Source: Myxococcales bacterium (lineage in GTDB: Bacteria; Myxococcota_A; Polyangia; Haliangiales; Haliangiaceae). Taken from it: DNA of 64,000 nt. Both the position numbers and the translations under genes were made by a program. The notes under the pieces were generated by a model that did not search any database, was not told the origin of the DNA, and worked only from the letters and a program-made list of their open reading frames with translations. Below, piece after piece: positions 38,024 through 46,781 of this stretch; within the stretch, counting starts at the first letter, position 1; each line of letters begins with the position of its first letter. The stretch is taken from the NCBI GenBank assembly GCA_028287115.1, contig JAQBQF010000148.1:62001-126000 (forward strand). The letters run 5' to 3'.

Positions 38024-39283
38024 ATGAAGCTCGGGACCACGCTCTTTGGCCTCGTCTTGATGTTCCCCTCGATCGCCTCGGCGGAGATCCGGGACGTCAT
38101 GGTCGATGGTGACGCGCAGCCGTACGGCTTCGTCACCGATGCGCAACCCGCTGCCGGCGGGCTGATGTTCGCGCGGCAAGTGCTGCCCGGCAACCCGAAC
38201 GGCCCCACTGTCTCGTTCCCATCCGCGACCCCCGCGCTCGCGCAGAGCCGCATCATCTTTCTGTCGCACAACGGCGTGACGCTCCGTCCAGGCAACAACG
38301 ACGCGCGCACGAACACGTCTTCGATCGTCAACGCACAGGTCGCGATCCCAGCGTGGAACACGACCCCGCAGGTGTGGGCCGACACGGTCGCTTGCTTTCG
38401 CGACATCTGGTCGAAGTACGACGTGCAGGTCGTCGACACGGATCCGGGAAATGTTCCGCACATCCTCGCGATCTTCGGCGGTACGCCGCAGCAGGTCGGT
38501 CTCCCCGCGAATGTCGGCGGCGTGTCTCCGTTCACGACGACGTGCGACGTCATCGAGAACTCGGTCGTGTTCACGTTCAGCGGAGCGCTGCCCGCACAGG
38601 CGCGCCTCAACTGCGAGATCATGGCGCAGGAAGTCGCGCACAGTTACGGCCTCGATCACGAGCTGCTCGCTTCGGATCCGATGACCTATCTGTCCTACAA
38701 CGGTAACCGCGCGTTCCAGAATCAGACGGTGTCGTGCGGCGAGAGTACGGCTCGCAACTGCGGGATCAACGGCTCGGTGTGCAGCGCGAACCAGAACTCG
38801 GTCGCGATGCTGAGCTCGCGCGTCGGGCTCGGCGATGCGATCGCACCGACACTCGACTGGACCTCGCCTGCAAACGGCGCGGTCGTCGCGCCCGGTTTCC
38901 AGGTCACCGCCGCGGCGTCCGACAACATCGCCGTCGTCTCTGCATCGCTCACGATCGACGGCGGCACGCCGATGATCACCGCCAACGGCGGCCCGTACAC
39001 GTTCCAGACGCCGGCCGGCCTCGCCGACGGTGCACACACGATCAAGATCGACATCACCGACGGGAAGAACATCAAGAGCGAGACCCGCACGATCACGATC
39101 CAGCACGGCGCACCCGGCGGTGGGTCGGGCGGCGGCTCGGGCTCCGGCAGTGGCAGCGACGGCCCCGGCGGCGGTGCACCCAACAGCGGAGACATCTCCG
39201 GCGGCTGCACGAGCAGCGGCGGCAACGCGGGCCTGCTGTTCGGGCTCGGACTGTTCGTCGCGACGCTGCGGCGCCGGCGGTGA
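38024..39283 (+). CDS. Metzincin-like secreted protein with Ig-like domain and MYXO-CTERM
   Basis: A 419-aa protein. The Sec signal is MKLGTTLFGLVLMFPSIASA. Residues about 60-270 resemble a zinc metallopeptidase: QEVAHSYGLDH (202-212) matches HExxHxxGxxH except that the first His is Gln, and a Met-turn-like DPMTYLSY follows. About 285-365 is a beta-sandwich (VAPGFQVTAAASDNIAVVSA). A Gly/Ser linker leads to the C-terminal sorting signal with a GGC segment, a membrane helix (LLFGLGLFVATL) and RRRR, expected to place the protein on the cell surface. Activity is doubtful unless Gln can serve as ligand. Confidence 0.82.
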   Translation: MKLGTTLFGLVLMFPSIASAEIRDVMVDGDAQPYGFVTDAQPAAGGLMFARQVLPGNPNGPTVSFPSATPALAQSRIIFLSHNGVTLRPGNNDARTNTSSIVNAQVAIPAWNTTPQVWADTVACFRDIWSKYDVQVVDTDPGNVPHILAIFGGTPQQVGLPANVGGVSPFTTTCDVIENSVVFTFSGALPAQARLNCEIMAQEVAHSYGLDHELLASDPMTYLSYNGNRAFQNQTVSCGESTARNCGINGSVCSANQNSVAMLSSRVGLGDAIAPTLDWTSPANGAVVAPGFQVTAAASDNIAVVSASLTIDGGTPMITANGGPYTFQTPAGLADGAHTIKIDITDGKNIKSETRTITIQHGAPGGGSGGGSGSGSGSDGPGGGAPNSGDISGGCTSSGGNAGLLFGLGLFVATLRRRR

Positions 39284-39295
39284 TCTACTCTTCGG

Positions 39296-39610
39296 CTACG
39301 CTTCGGTCTCGGACGTTCGCACGGGCAGCTTGATCTTCGGCTCGATCGGATCCTCGCGATAGAGGATGACCGTGTTGCCGAGGACCTGCGCGATCTCGCT
39401 CTTCGTCGATGCGGCGAGCTCGTCGGCGGCTTCGTGACGGTCGAGGCTACTACCCTCGCCGATCTTCACCTTGACGAGCTCGTGATCGGAGAGCGCTTGC
39501 TCGACCGCCGCAACGACACCGTCATCGATCCCGGACTTGCCGATCTGAACGATCGGCTTCATCTCGTGCGCGAGGGCTCGAAGGTGGTGACGCTGCTTAC
39601 CCGTTAACAT
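39296..39610 (-). CDS. yhbY: YhbY-type CRM-domain RNA-binding protein
   Basis: A 104-aa protein that is almost entirely one CRM domain, as in E. coli YhbY (97 aa), a protein linked to the large ribosomal subunit precursor. It begins MLTGKQRHHLRALAHEMKP and has the GxxG loop IGKSGIDD, then ELVKVKIGEGSS and the terminal strand VLGNTVILYRED. ATG 39610 is clear. The stop is 12 bp from the convergent metzincin gene. It diverges from the porin gene. Confidence 0.92.
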   Translation of the reverse strand: MLTGKQRHHLRALAHEMKPIVQIGKSGIDDGVVAAVEQALSDHELVKVKIGEGSSLDRHEAADELAASTKSEIAQVLGNTVILYREDPIEPKIKLPVRTSETEA

Positions 39611-39673
39611 CGGGGCCCTTGTAGCACCGATTCGGCCCTGTCACCCGGGGATCGTTCCGCTGGATTGACTGCG

Positions 39674-39702
39674 ACGTCGCCCGGTTGTCACGTTCGCGCC
39701 AC
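39674..39702 (+). promoter_or_regulatory. Pho-box-like repeats before the porin gene
   Basis: Three 7-mers with 11-bp period: ACGTCGC (39674-39680), TTGTCAC (39685-39691), GCGCCAC (39696-39702). The middle one matches the local Pho half-site used before phoB; the outer two are weaker. A further CTGTCAC lies at 39638-39644 but out of this series. They end 25 bp before the ATG. Confidence 0.45.
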
Positions 39703-39727
39703 AGATGGCCTCCATCGTGCGTACAAC

Positions 39728-41230
39728 ATGTCGCAAAGCAGCCGTCTGTTCTCGTTTGCTTCCTTGCTTCTCCTCGCTGCGGCGCCCGCGTTCGCGCAGA
39801 CCCCGGCGCCCGATCAGCCTGCGCCCCCGGCGGAGCCGACGCCGCCAACCCCACCAACCCCGCCGACGCCGCCGCCCCCCCCAACGCCGGCTCCTGCGGT
39901 CGTGATCGTGGCCCCGACCCCACCGCCGGAGGCCAAGAAGCCCGTCGCGGACGTGACGCCCACGGTCGTGAAGGGCAAGACCGAGCTGACGTTCTACGGG
40001 TTTGCCCAGATGTACGGCATCTACGACTCGACCCAGGGCTTGAACGAGCAAGAGCAGAATACGGCGATCGCGCGGCCAAATACGTACACCGGCGATCACG
40101 GTCAGACGACGTTCAGCGCGCGCCACTCGCGCTTCGGCTTCAAGCTGTCCCGCCCGGTCACCGATGACATCAAGGCCAGCGGCCAGTTCGAGATGGACTT
40201 CCTCAACACCCAGCCTGCGGGGTTCACCGAGGCGCAGTTCTTCCAGAACCCGACGATGCGGTTTCGGCATCTGTATCTGAAGCTCGAGACGCCGGTGGTC
40301 GACGTCCTCGCCGGCCAGTACTGGGGCTTGTTCGGGTGGCAGTCGACGTTCCATCCGAACAGCGTCGAGATCCAGGGCCTGCCGGCTCAGGTCTACTCGC
40401 GAATTCCGCAGCTTCGGTTCAGCAAGACGATCAAGGGCGGCGCGGTCGATGTCGAGGTCGCACTCGCCGTGGCCCGCCCGCCGCAACGCGCGTCCGCGAC
40501 ACCGGACGGTCAGGTCGGCGTGAAGCTGGCGTTCAACAAGCTCAAGGGCTGGCGCACGAAGGGCGCGGCCGACAGCGGGATCGAAACCGCCGCGATCGGC
40601 GTGTCGGGGATCGGTCGCCGGTTTGCCGTCGACGAATTCTCCGCGAATCCGTCGAATCAGGTGGTCACGTACGGCTACGGCGTATCGATCGACGCGCTCG
40701 TGCCGCTGATCCCGGCGACCAAGGACTCGCACGCGAACGCGCTGACGCTGACCGGCAGCTTCGTCACCGGCCAGGGCATCGCCGATCAGTACAACGGTCT
40801 CAGCTTCGGCGTGTCGAACCCGGCGCTGCCGAACCCCGGCATGACGACGCCGGCTCCGGTCTACACGCCGAACATCGACAACGCGCTCGCGATGTTCTCC
40901 GTCGATGCAGGCGTCGCGACGCTCCACGCGATCCAGGTGACGTCGTACATGGCAGGCCTCCAGTACTACCTGCCCACCTCGGCGAAGGTTTGGGTCGCGG
41001 CGAACTTCGGGCATATCAGCTCGGATAACGCCGAGAAGTTCGGCAATACGGCCAAGATCTGGAACAAGTCGACGTTCGTCGACGCGAACCTGTTCTACGA
41101 CCTGATCCCGGCCGTGCGCCTGGGCGCGGAGGTGTCACTGAACGACCAGTCCTTCGTCGCCGCTGACGCCAAAGGCGAGCACGATGCGAAGAACTACCGC
41201 GCCATGGGAACGATGTTATTCATGTTCTAG
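39728..41230 (+). CDS. Outer-membrane porin, probably phosphate-responsive
   Basis: A 500-aa protein. Signal peptide MSQSSRLFSFASLLLLAAAPAFAQ, then a Pro/Thr-rich periplasmic spacer (about 25-60) and a beta-barrel domain that starts KTELTFYGFAQMYGIYDST and shows the alternating pattern of DcaP/OprP-like porins (FSARHSRFGFKLSRP, FRHLYLKLE, VLAGQYWGLFGWQS). It ends in Phe (TMLFMF), the usual outer-membrane assembly signal. Position just before phoB, with Pho-like boxes, suggests phosphate uptake across the outer membrane; substrate not shown by sequence. Confidence 0.82.
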   Translation: MSQSSRLFSFASLLLLAAAPAFAQTPAPDQPAPPAEPTPPTPPTPPTPPPPPTPAPAVVIVAPTPPPEAKKPVADVTPTVVKGKTELTFYGFAQMYGIYDSTQGLNEQEQNTAIARPNTYTGDHGQTTFSARHSRFGFKLSRPVTDDIKASGQFEMDFLNTQPAGFTEAQFFQNPTMRFRHLYLKLETPVVDVLAGQYWGLFGWQSTFHPNSVEIQGLPAQVYSRIPQLRFSKTIKGGAVDVEVALAVARPPQRASATPDGQVGVKLAFNKLKGWRTKGAADSGIETAAIGVSGIGRRFAVDEFSANPSNQVVTYGYGVSIDALVPLIPATKDSHANALTLTGSFVTGQGIADQYNGLSFGVSNPALPNPGMTTPAPVYTPNIDNALAMFSVDAGVATLHAIQVTSYMAGLQYYLPTSAKVWVAANFGHISSDNAEKFGNTAKIWNKSTFVDANLFYDLIPAVRLGAEVSLNDQSFVAADAKGEHDAKNYRAMGTMLFMF

Positions 41231-41232
41231 TG

Positions 41233-41250
41233 TTGTCACCGTGCCGTCAC
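41233..41250 (+). promoter_or_regulatory. Pho box before phoB
   Basis: TTGTCAC (41233-41239), four bases CGTG, then CCGTCAC (41244-41250): two direct half-sites at 11-bp period, the arrangement of the classic Pho box. They lie 24 bp before the phoB ATG, indicating autoregulation of the phoBRU genes (inference). Confidence 0.7.
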
Positions 41251-41273
41251 CGAGCACGTGGTAAGGCTTCTCT

Positions 41274-41978
41274 ATGAGCGGACTAGTGCTGGTGATCGAG
41301 GATGAAGTCGATCTCGCGACGACGCTCGAATACAACCTGCGTTCCGAGGGCTTTGCCGTCCGGCTCGCACACAGCGGTCGGCAAGGCCTCGCATCGGCAA
41401 GCAGCGATCCGGTGCCTGATGTGATCGTGCTCGATCTGATGTTGCCCGATCTCGCGGGAACCGAGATCTGCCGGCGACTGCGCGAGCAAGAGCGCACGCG
41501 CGATGTACCGGTGATCATGTGCACCGCAAAGGGCGAGGAGATCGATCGGGTCGTCGGGTTCGAGGTCGGTGCCGACGATTACGTCGTGAAGCCGTTCAGC
41601 GTTCGCGAGCTGATCCTGCGGATCCGCGCGCTGCTGCGTCGCGCGCACCGCACCGAAGGCGAGCCGTCGCTGATGCGCTTCGGCCGGCTCAAGATCGATC
41701 GCGATGCACATCGCGCATGGGTCGATGAGGTCGAGCTGTCGCTGACCGCTCTCGAGTTTCGGTTGCTCCACGCGTTTCTATCGCGGCGCGGCCGCGTGCA
41801 GAGCCGCGACGCCTTGCTCAGCGACGTCTGGGGTATCGATGCCGATGTCACGACGCGCACCGTCGATACGCACGTCAAGCGGCTGCGCGAGAAGCTCGGC
41901 GAGGCCGGCGCCTATATCGAGACGCTGCGCGGCGTCGGTTACCGTTTCAAGAGTGAGCCCGACGAGGCAGACGCATGA
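41274..41978 (+). CDS. phoB: Phosphate regulon response regulator PhoB
   Basis: A 234-aa OmpR-family regulator. The receiver has VIEDE acidic residues, Asp near 54 in VIVLDLMLPDLAG, and VVKPFSVREL. The winged-helix domain (about 135-228) ends VDTHVKRLREKLGEAG and GVGYRFK. Context with phoR, phoU and pst genes makes PhoB the natural call. The phoB stop overlaps phoR by four bases, so kinase and regulator are made together. Presumed to bind the boxes at 39674, 41233 and 43912. Confidence 0.94.
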   Translation: MSGLVLVIEDEVDLATTLEYNLRSEGFAVRLAHSGRQGLASASSDPVPDVIVLDLMLPDLAGTEICRRLREQERTRDVPVIMCTAKGEEIDRVVGFEVGADDYVVKPFSVRELILRIRALLRRAHRTEGEPSLMRFGRLKIDRDAHRAWVDEVELSLTALEFRLLHAFLSRRGRVQSRDALLSDVWGIDADVTTRTVDTHVKRLREKLGEAGAYIETLRGVGYRFKSEPDEADA

Positions 41979-43213
41979 TCGACGTCCTGATCGCCTTCGC
42001 GCTCGTGAGTGCGACGGCGGTCGTGACGGTTGCGGTGATGCGCCGGAATCTTCGCCGGCTGACCGATGCGACGCTCGATATTCTCCGCGATCACAAGCGG
42101 CGCGTGCCGATCGCCTCGGCGACCGGTGGCATGCGTGATCTCGGCCAATGGATCAATTCGCTCGCTGAAGATGTCGAGCGTAGCCGCGATGCCCTGCTCC
42201 ACGAGCGGACGCTGCTCGCCTCGGTCGCCGACGGCTTGACGCAAGGTGTGATCGCGCTCGATGACGAGCGGCGGATCACGATGCTCAACGACGCGGCCCG
42301 CAAGATGCTCGGCGTGCAGAGCTCGCTCGTCGGCGAGCCGCTGCTCGACTTCGTGCGGGCGCCCGAGCTGCGAGAGCTGATCGAGCGCGACATCGATGCG
42401 AGCGCGGAGCTCCAGCTGCCGAACGGACCACGCACGCTCGTGCGCGCCGCCCGGACGTTCGGTCGCGCCGGATGCGTGCTGCTCCTCGAAGACGTGACCA
42501 CGATGCGGCGGCTCGAGACCGTGCGCCGCGACTTCGTCGCGAACGTCTCGCACGAGCTCAGGACGCCGGTCGCGGTGATCCGCGCGAACGCCGAGACCCT
42601 GATGGCGGGCGCAAAGGACGATCCGATCGTCGGCCCGAAGCTGATCGATGGCCTGCATCGCAATGCCGAGCGGCTCGCGCGGATCCTCGCTGACCTCCTC
42701 GATCTCTCGAGGCTCGACGCCGGTCAGTACCGGCTCGAGGTCGCGACGGTCCCGGTCAAAGGCGTCACCGAGCAATCGCTGACCGCCGTCGAGACCCAGG
42801 CGCAGAAGCGCAACGTGACCGTCGCGGTCGATATCCCCGACGCGCTCTCGGTCAGGGCCGATCCGAAGGCGCTCGACCAGATCCTCGTCAACCTGATCGA
42901 CAACGGCGTCAAGTACACGCACCCCGACGGCCACGTGTGGGTCGAAGCGCGCGCGAGCGGCGACGCGGTACGCATCGAAGTTCGCGACGACGGCCCCGGC
43001 ATCGCCGACAAGCATCGCGAGCGCGTGTTCGAGCGATTCTACCGCGCCGACCCGAGCCGGTCGCGCGAGGCTGGCGGCACCGGCTTGGGCCTCTCGATCG
43101 TCAAGCACCTCGTCGAGAGCATGGGGGGCGAAGTAGGTGTCGAGCCAAACGCTCCGCGGGGTAGTATCTTCTGGCTGCGCCTTCCGAGGGCCGTTACAAC
43201 CGTGACCGCATGA
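41975..43213 (+). CDS. phoR: Phosphate regulon sensor kinase PhoR
   Basis: A 412-aa kinase. One N-terminal membrane helix (IDVLIAFALVSATAVVTVAV), a short linker, a PAS domain (about 75-165, VADGLTQGVIALDDERRI), HisKA (FVANVSHELRTPVAVI, His near 195), and HATPase with NLIDNGVKYT, DDGPGI and GTGLGLSIVKHL boxes. No periplasmic sensor loop, as in E. coli PhoR, which reads phosphate status through PhoU and the Pst transporter. Overlaps phoB and phoU. Confidence 0.94.
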   Translation: MIDVLIAFALVSATAVVTVAVMRRNLRRLTDATLDILRDHKRRVPIASATGGMRDLGQWINSLAEDVERSRDALLHERTLLASVADGLTQGVIALDDERRITMLNDAARKMLGVQSSLVGEPLLDFVRAPELRELIERDIDASAELQLPNGPRTLVRAARTFGRAGCVLLLEDVTTMRRLETVRRDFVANVSHELRTPVAVIRANAETLMAGAKDDPIVGPKLIDGLHRNAERLARILADLLDLSRLDAGQYRLEVATVPVKGVTEQSLTAVETQAQKRNVTVAVDIPDALSVRADPKALDQILVNLIDNGVKYTHPDGHVWVEARASGDAVRIEVRDDGPGIADKHRERVFERFYRADPSRSREAGGTGLGLSIVKHLVESMGGEVGVEPNAPRGSIFWLRLPRAVTTVTA

Positions 43214-43896
43214 CCACAACCCATACGAGCAAAGACTTCGAGACCGAGCTCCGCACGTTGCGCGAGCGGTTATGCGCGATGGGCGGACGATGCGAGCGGC
43301 AGATCGCCCTTGCGATGGAAGCCCTCGGCGAGCGCAACGACGACATGGCTCGGAAGGTCATCGAAGCCGATCAGCTCATCGATCGCGACGAGAACGACAT
43401 CGACGAGCTCGCGTTGCAGATCCTCGCGACGCGGCAGCCGGTGGCCTCCGATCTGCGCCTGATCACGATGTCCCTGAAGATCGTCACGGATCTCGAGCGG
43501 ATCGGCGATCTCGCAACCGGCATCGCGAAGCGCGCCCTCGAGCTCAACCACCTGCCACCGCTGGAGCCGCACGTCGACCTCGGGCCGCTCGCGGCGCTCG
43601 TCGACAAGAACCTGCGCGCGGCGCTCGACAGCTTCGTCGCCAAGGACGCCGACAAGGCAACGGCCGTGATCGTCGCCGACCGCGAGATCGACAAGCTCAA
43701 TGCGCGGTTGTTCGCGGAGCTGCTCGCCCACGTCGCGACCGATCCCTCCGCCGTGACGCGCGTCTTGCCTTTGACGTCGGTGTGCCGTTACCTCGAGCGG
43801 ATCGGGGATCACGTCAAGAACCTCGGCGAAGAGGTCGTCTACATGGTGCGCGCTCAAGACGTGCGCCACCGCCCGCCTCCCGTGCCGAACAACTAG
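43210..43896 (+). CDS. phoU: Phosphate signalling protein PhoU
   Basis: A 228-aa, two-repeat helical bundle. Each half has the metal-cluster motif of the family: ADQLIDRDENDIDELALQIL with DLRLITMSLKIVTDLERIGD, and VADREIDKLNARLFAELL with RVLPLTSVCRYLERIGDH. It links Pst transport activity to PhoR and restrains the regulon in high phosphate. Here it is in the phoBR transcript rather than at the end of pst, the reverse of E. coli. A Pho box separates it from pstS. Confidence 0.94.
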   Translation: MTTTHTSKDFETELRTLRERLCAMGGRCERQIALAMEALGERNDDMARKVIEADQLIDRDENDIDELALQILATRQPVASDLRLITMSLKIVTDLERIGDLATGIAKRALELNHLPPLEPHVDLGPLAALVDKNLRAALDSFVAKDADKATAVIVADREIDKLNARLFAELLAHVATDPSAVTRVLPLTSVCRYLERIGDHVKNLGEEVVYMVRAQDVRHRPPPVPNN

Positions 43897-43911
43897 ACCG
43901 ATCTCCGTTAG

Positions 43912-43929
43912 GCGTCACCGTCCCGTCAC
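43912..43929 (+). promoter_or_regulatory. Pho box before pstS
   Basis: GCGTCAC (43912-43918), CGTC, then CCGTCAC (43923-43929), again 11-bp period; CCGTCAC is identical to the second half-site before phoB. The ATG of pstS is 45 bp downstream, leaving room for a -10 and ribosome site. Confidence 0.65.
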
Positions 43930-43973
43930 ACAGTCGCCGCGTGTCCGTTGTAACGCCTGGCTACGGTGGCGCT

Positions 43974-45026
43974 ATGAACACAAAGACTTGGATCGCGTGT
44001 ATCGGAGCGGCGGCCCTCGCCTTGTCGTGCGGCAAGAAGAAAGAGGAAGCCCCTGCCAGCGGAACGCCGGTTGCTTCAGGAAACGTCACCCTGAATGGCA
44101 GCGGCTCGACATTTCAGAAGCAGTTTCAGGAAGTCGCGATCGAGGCGTTCACGAAGGGCAAGAGCACCAAGATCAACTACAGCGGTGGCGGCTCGGGCAA
44201 GGGTCGCAAAGACTTCGCCGATATGGTGACCGACTACGGCTGCTCCGATGCCCCGTACAAGGACGCGGACAAGGCGGGCGTGAAGGGCGGCGACTTCCTC
44301 TACGTGCCCGTGCTGCTCGGCGCGATCACGGTCAGCTACAACGTCGACGGCGTCGACAAGCTGCAGCTCTCCGCGGACACGATCGCGAAGATCTTCCAGC
44401 GCGAGATCAAGAAATGGAACGATCCGGCGATCGCCGCCGATAATCCTGGCGCCAAGCTCCCCGACGCAGACATCGTCGTTGCTCATCGCTCGGATGGTTC
44501 GGGCACGACCGAGCAGTTCACGAAGTTCCTCGATGTCGCCGGAAACGGCGCGTGGAAGCTCAAGAGCGGCTCGACCGTCGAGTGGTCGGCCGATACGCAA
44601 GCGGGCCAGGGCAACCCGGGCGTCGCGCAGATCGTGAAGACCACGAAGGGCGCGATCGGCTACGTCGACCTCCCGGACGCGAAAGAGAGCGGCCTGCACT
44701 ACGCGAGCATCAAGAACGCCGCCGGCAAGTTCGTCGATCCGTCGTCGGCATCGGCGCAAGCCGCCGGTGACGGCCTCGAGGTCAAGGACGACCTGACGTT
44801 TGTCTCGATCAACGCGAAGGGCGACGCCGCGTATCCGATCACGGCGCCGAGCTGGTGCATGGTCTACACGAAGCCCGCCGACAAGGACAAAGCCGCCGCG
44901 CTCAAGGCGTACTTCAAGTTCATGGTCACGGACGGTCAGAAGCTCCTGCCCGAGATCGACTTTGCACCGCTCTCGAAGACGCTGCAGGACAAGGCGATCG
45001 CGCAGGTGGATAAGATCCAGGCCTAA
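43974..45026 (+). CDS. pstS: Phosphate-binding lipoprotein PstS
   Basis: A 350-aa periplasmic binding protein tethered by a lipid at Cys-19 (LALSCGKKKEE). Phosphate ligands are in the family loops LNGSGSTFQK, YSGGGSGKGRKDF and VAHRSDGSGTTEQF. It delivers inorganic phosphate to PstCAB. ATG 43974 starts the signal peptide. Its stop overlaps the pstC start (TAATG). Confidence 0.95.
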   Translation: MNTKTWIACIGAAALALSCGKKKEEAPASGTPVASGNVTLNGSGSTFQKQFQEVAIEAFTKGKSTKINYSGGGSGKGRKDFADMVTDYGCSDAPYKDADKAGVKGGDFLYVPVLLGAITVSYNVDGVDKLQLSADTIAKIFQREIKKWNDPAIAADNPGAKLPDADIVVAHRSDGSGTTEQFTKFLDVAGNGAWKLKSGSTVEWSADTQAGQGNPGVAQIVKTTKGAIGYVDLPDAKESGLHYASIKNAAGKFVDPSSASAQAAGDGLEVKDDLTFVSINAKGDAAYPITAPSWCMVYTKPADKDKAAALKAYFKFMVTDGQKLLPEIDFAPLSKTLQDKAIAQVDKIQA

Positions 45027-45904
45027 TGGCGAACGTCGTCGATCTCCGAGGCAAGAGGCAGAGCGCCGATACGGCGTTCCGCTGGATCGCGCTCGGCACG
45101 GCGGCCCTCGTCCTGCTGCTCCTCGGCCTGATCGCGGTGACGATGACCGCACAGGTGCGGCCCGTCCTCGCGCGGATGGGCTTTGACTTCATCACGTCGA
45201 AGCGGTGGTCGCCCGGCGATGCTCTGTTCGGCGCGCTGCCGTTCATCTGGGGCACGCTGTACACCGCGGTGATCGCGGTTGTCCTCGCAGTCCCGATCAG
45301 CCTCGGTGTCGCGCTGTTCATCACGCAGGTCGCGCCGCTACGGCTGCGCAGGCCGCTCGTCTATTTGATCGATCTGCTCGCGGTCGTGCCTTCAGTCGTG
45401 TTCGGCCTGTGGGGCATCCTCGTGCTCGCTCCGCACCTCGGGCGATCGTTTCTGACCGCGGGCGTGATCCTCGCGATCATGATCATTCCGATCATCACGT
45501 CGCTCGCGCGCGAGGTGATCGAGACAACGCCGCCGAACGAAAAGGAAGCGGCACTCGCACTCGGCGCGACCCGATGGGAGATGATTCACGGCGCGGTCTG
45601 GCCGCACAGCAAGGGCGGGCTCGTCGGTGCGGTGATGCTCGGCCTCGGCCGTGCGATGGGCGAGACGATCGCGGCCGCACTCGTGATCGGCTCGGCACTC
45701 GGACAGATCACGCTCAATGCGCTCGCGCCCGGCAACTCGATGCCTGCGGTGATCGCGAACGAATGGGGCGAGGCCGACGAGCTTCACAAGTCCGCGCTGA
45801 TCGGGCTCGCCGTGCTGCTGTTCATCATCACGATCGCCGTCAACTTGATCGCGACGGCGATCGTGCGTCGCTCGATGGCCCGCAGCCGAGGCAAGGCGTC
45901 GTGA
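45026..45904 (+). CDS. pstC: Phosphate ABC transporter permease PstC
   Basis: A 292-aa inner-membrane protein with six predicted helices. The binding-protein-dependent permease motif is EAALALGATRWEMIHGAVWPHSKGG read from about residue 172, the EAA loop that contacts PstB. Residues VPSVVFGLWGI match PstC. Slightly shorter than E. coli PstC (319). Overlaps pstS by one base and pstA by four. Confidence 0.94.
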   Translation: MANVVDLRGKRQSADTAFRWIALGTAALVLLLLGLIAVTMTAQVRPVLARMGFDFITSKRWSPGDALFGALPFIWGTLYTAVIAVVLAVPISLGVALFITQVAPLRLRRPLVYLIDLLAVVPSVVFGLWGILVLAPHLGRSFLTAGVILAIMIIPIITSLAREVIETTPPNEKEAALALGATRWEMIHGAVWPHSKGGLVGAVMLGLGRAMGETIAAALVIGSALGQITLNALAPGNSMPAVIANEWGEADELHKSALIGLAVLLFIITIAVNLIATAIVRRSMARSRGKAS

Positions 45905-46779
45905 ACGAGCTTCTCGATCTACGCGGCCGGCGCAGCTGGCGCACGACCAAGAATGACATCATGACGGTCGTCCTCGTGCTCGCGGTGGTCGCGGTCGCGA
46001 TCCCGCTCGTGATGATCCTGGCTTCGGTGATCTCTAAAGGCGCCGGGGTCGCATTCAAAGAGTTCCCGGACTTCTTCACGAAGGAGATTCCGATCGTGTC
46101 CCGGCGCGTCGGTCCCGGCATGGGCCCGGCGATCCTCGGAACGCTGCTCGTGACCGGTGGCGCGACGTTGATCGCGGTCCCGCTCGGCATCATCGGCGCG
46201 GTCTATCTCCACGAATACGGCGGAATCTCCAAGTTTGCCGCGCTCGTGCGGTTCATGGCGATGGTGATGACCGGTGTCCCGTCGATCGTGATGGGCCTGT
46301 TCGTCTATATCGTCTGGACGCTGCGGTTCGGCTACTCGGCGCTCGGCGGCTCGCTCGCACTCGCGTGCTTGATGCTGCCGGTCGTGATCGGCTCGACCGA
46401 GCAGATGCTCAAGCTCGTCCCGAACCAGCTCCGCGAGGCGGCGTTCGCGCTCGGAGCGAGCAAAGCGCGCGTCATCCTCACGGTCGTGCTGCCCGCTGCA
46501 TTGCCCGGCATCGTTTCGGGATCGCTGCTCGCGATCGCCCGCGCCGCCGGCGAGACCGCGCCGCTGCTGTTCGCCGTGGGCGCGGCGACCGCATACAACC
46601 CGCACTTCTTCACGCAGGCGAACACAGCGCTCTCGCTGCAGATCTTCGGCAACGCGACGTCTTCGTTTCAATCGGCACAGGACCGCGCGTGGGGCGCGGC
46701 GCTCACGCTCGTGCTGCTGACGTTCCTCGTCACCCTCGCCGCTCGGATGTTCACGGCGCGGTTTGCGATCAAGAGGTGA
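45901..46779 (+). CDS. pstA: Phosphate ABC transporter permease PstA
   Basis: A 292-aa permease from GTG 45901, which overlaps the pstC stop (GTGA). It has six helices, the PstA-specific [16 protein letters not shown] segment, the EAA loop [19 protein letters not shown], and [15 protein letters not shown] near the C terminus. Forms the heterodimeric channel with PstC. Confidence 0.94.
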   Translation: MNELLDLRGRRSWRTTKNDIMTVVLVLAVVAVAIPLVMILASVISKGAGVAFKEFPDFFTKEIPIVSRRVGPGMGPAILGTLLVTGGATLIAVPLGIIGAVYLHEYGGISKFAALVRFMAMVMTGVPSIVMGLFVYIVWTLRFGYSALGGSLALACLMLPVVIGSTEQMLKLVPNQLREAAFALGASKARVILTVVLPAALPGIVSGSLLAIARAAGETAPLLFAVGAATAYNPHFFTQANTALSLQIFGNATSSFQSAQDRAWGAALTLVLLTFLVTLAARMFTARFAIKR

Positions 46780-46781
46780 CC

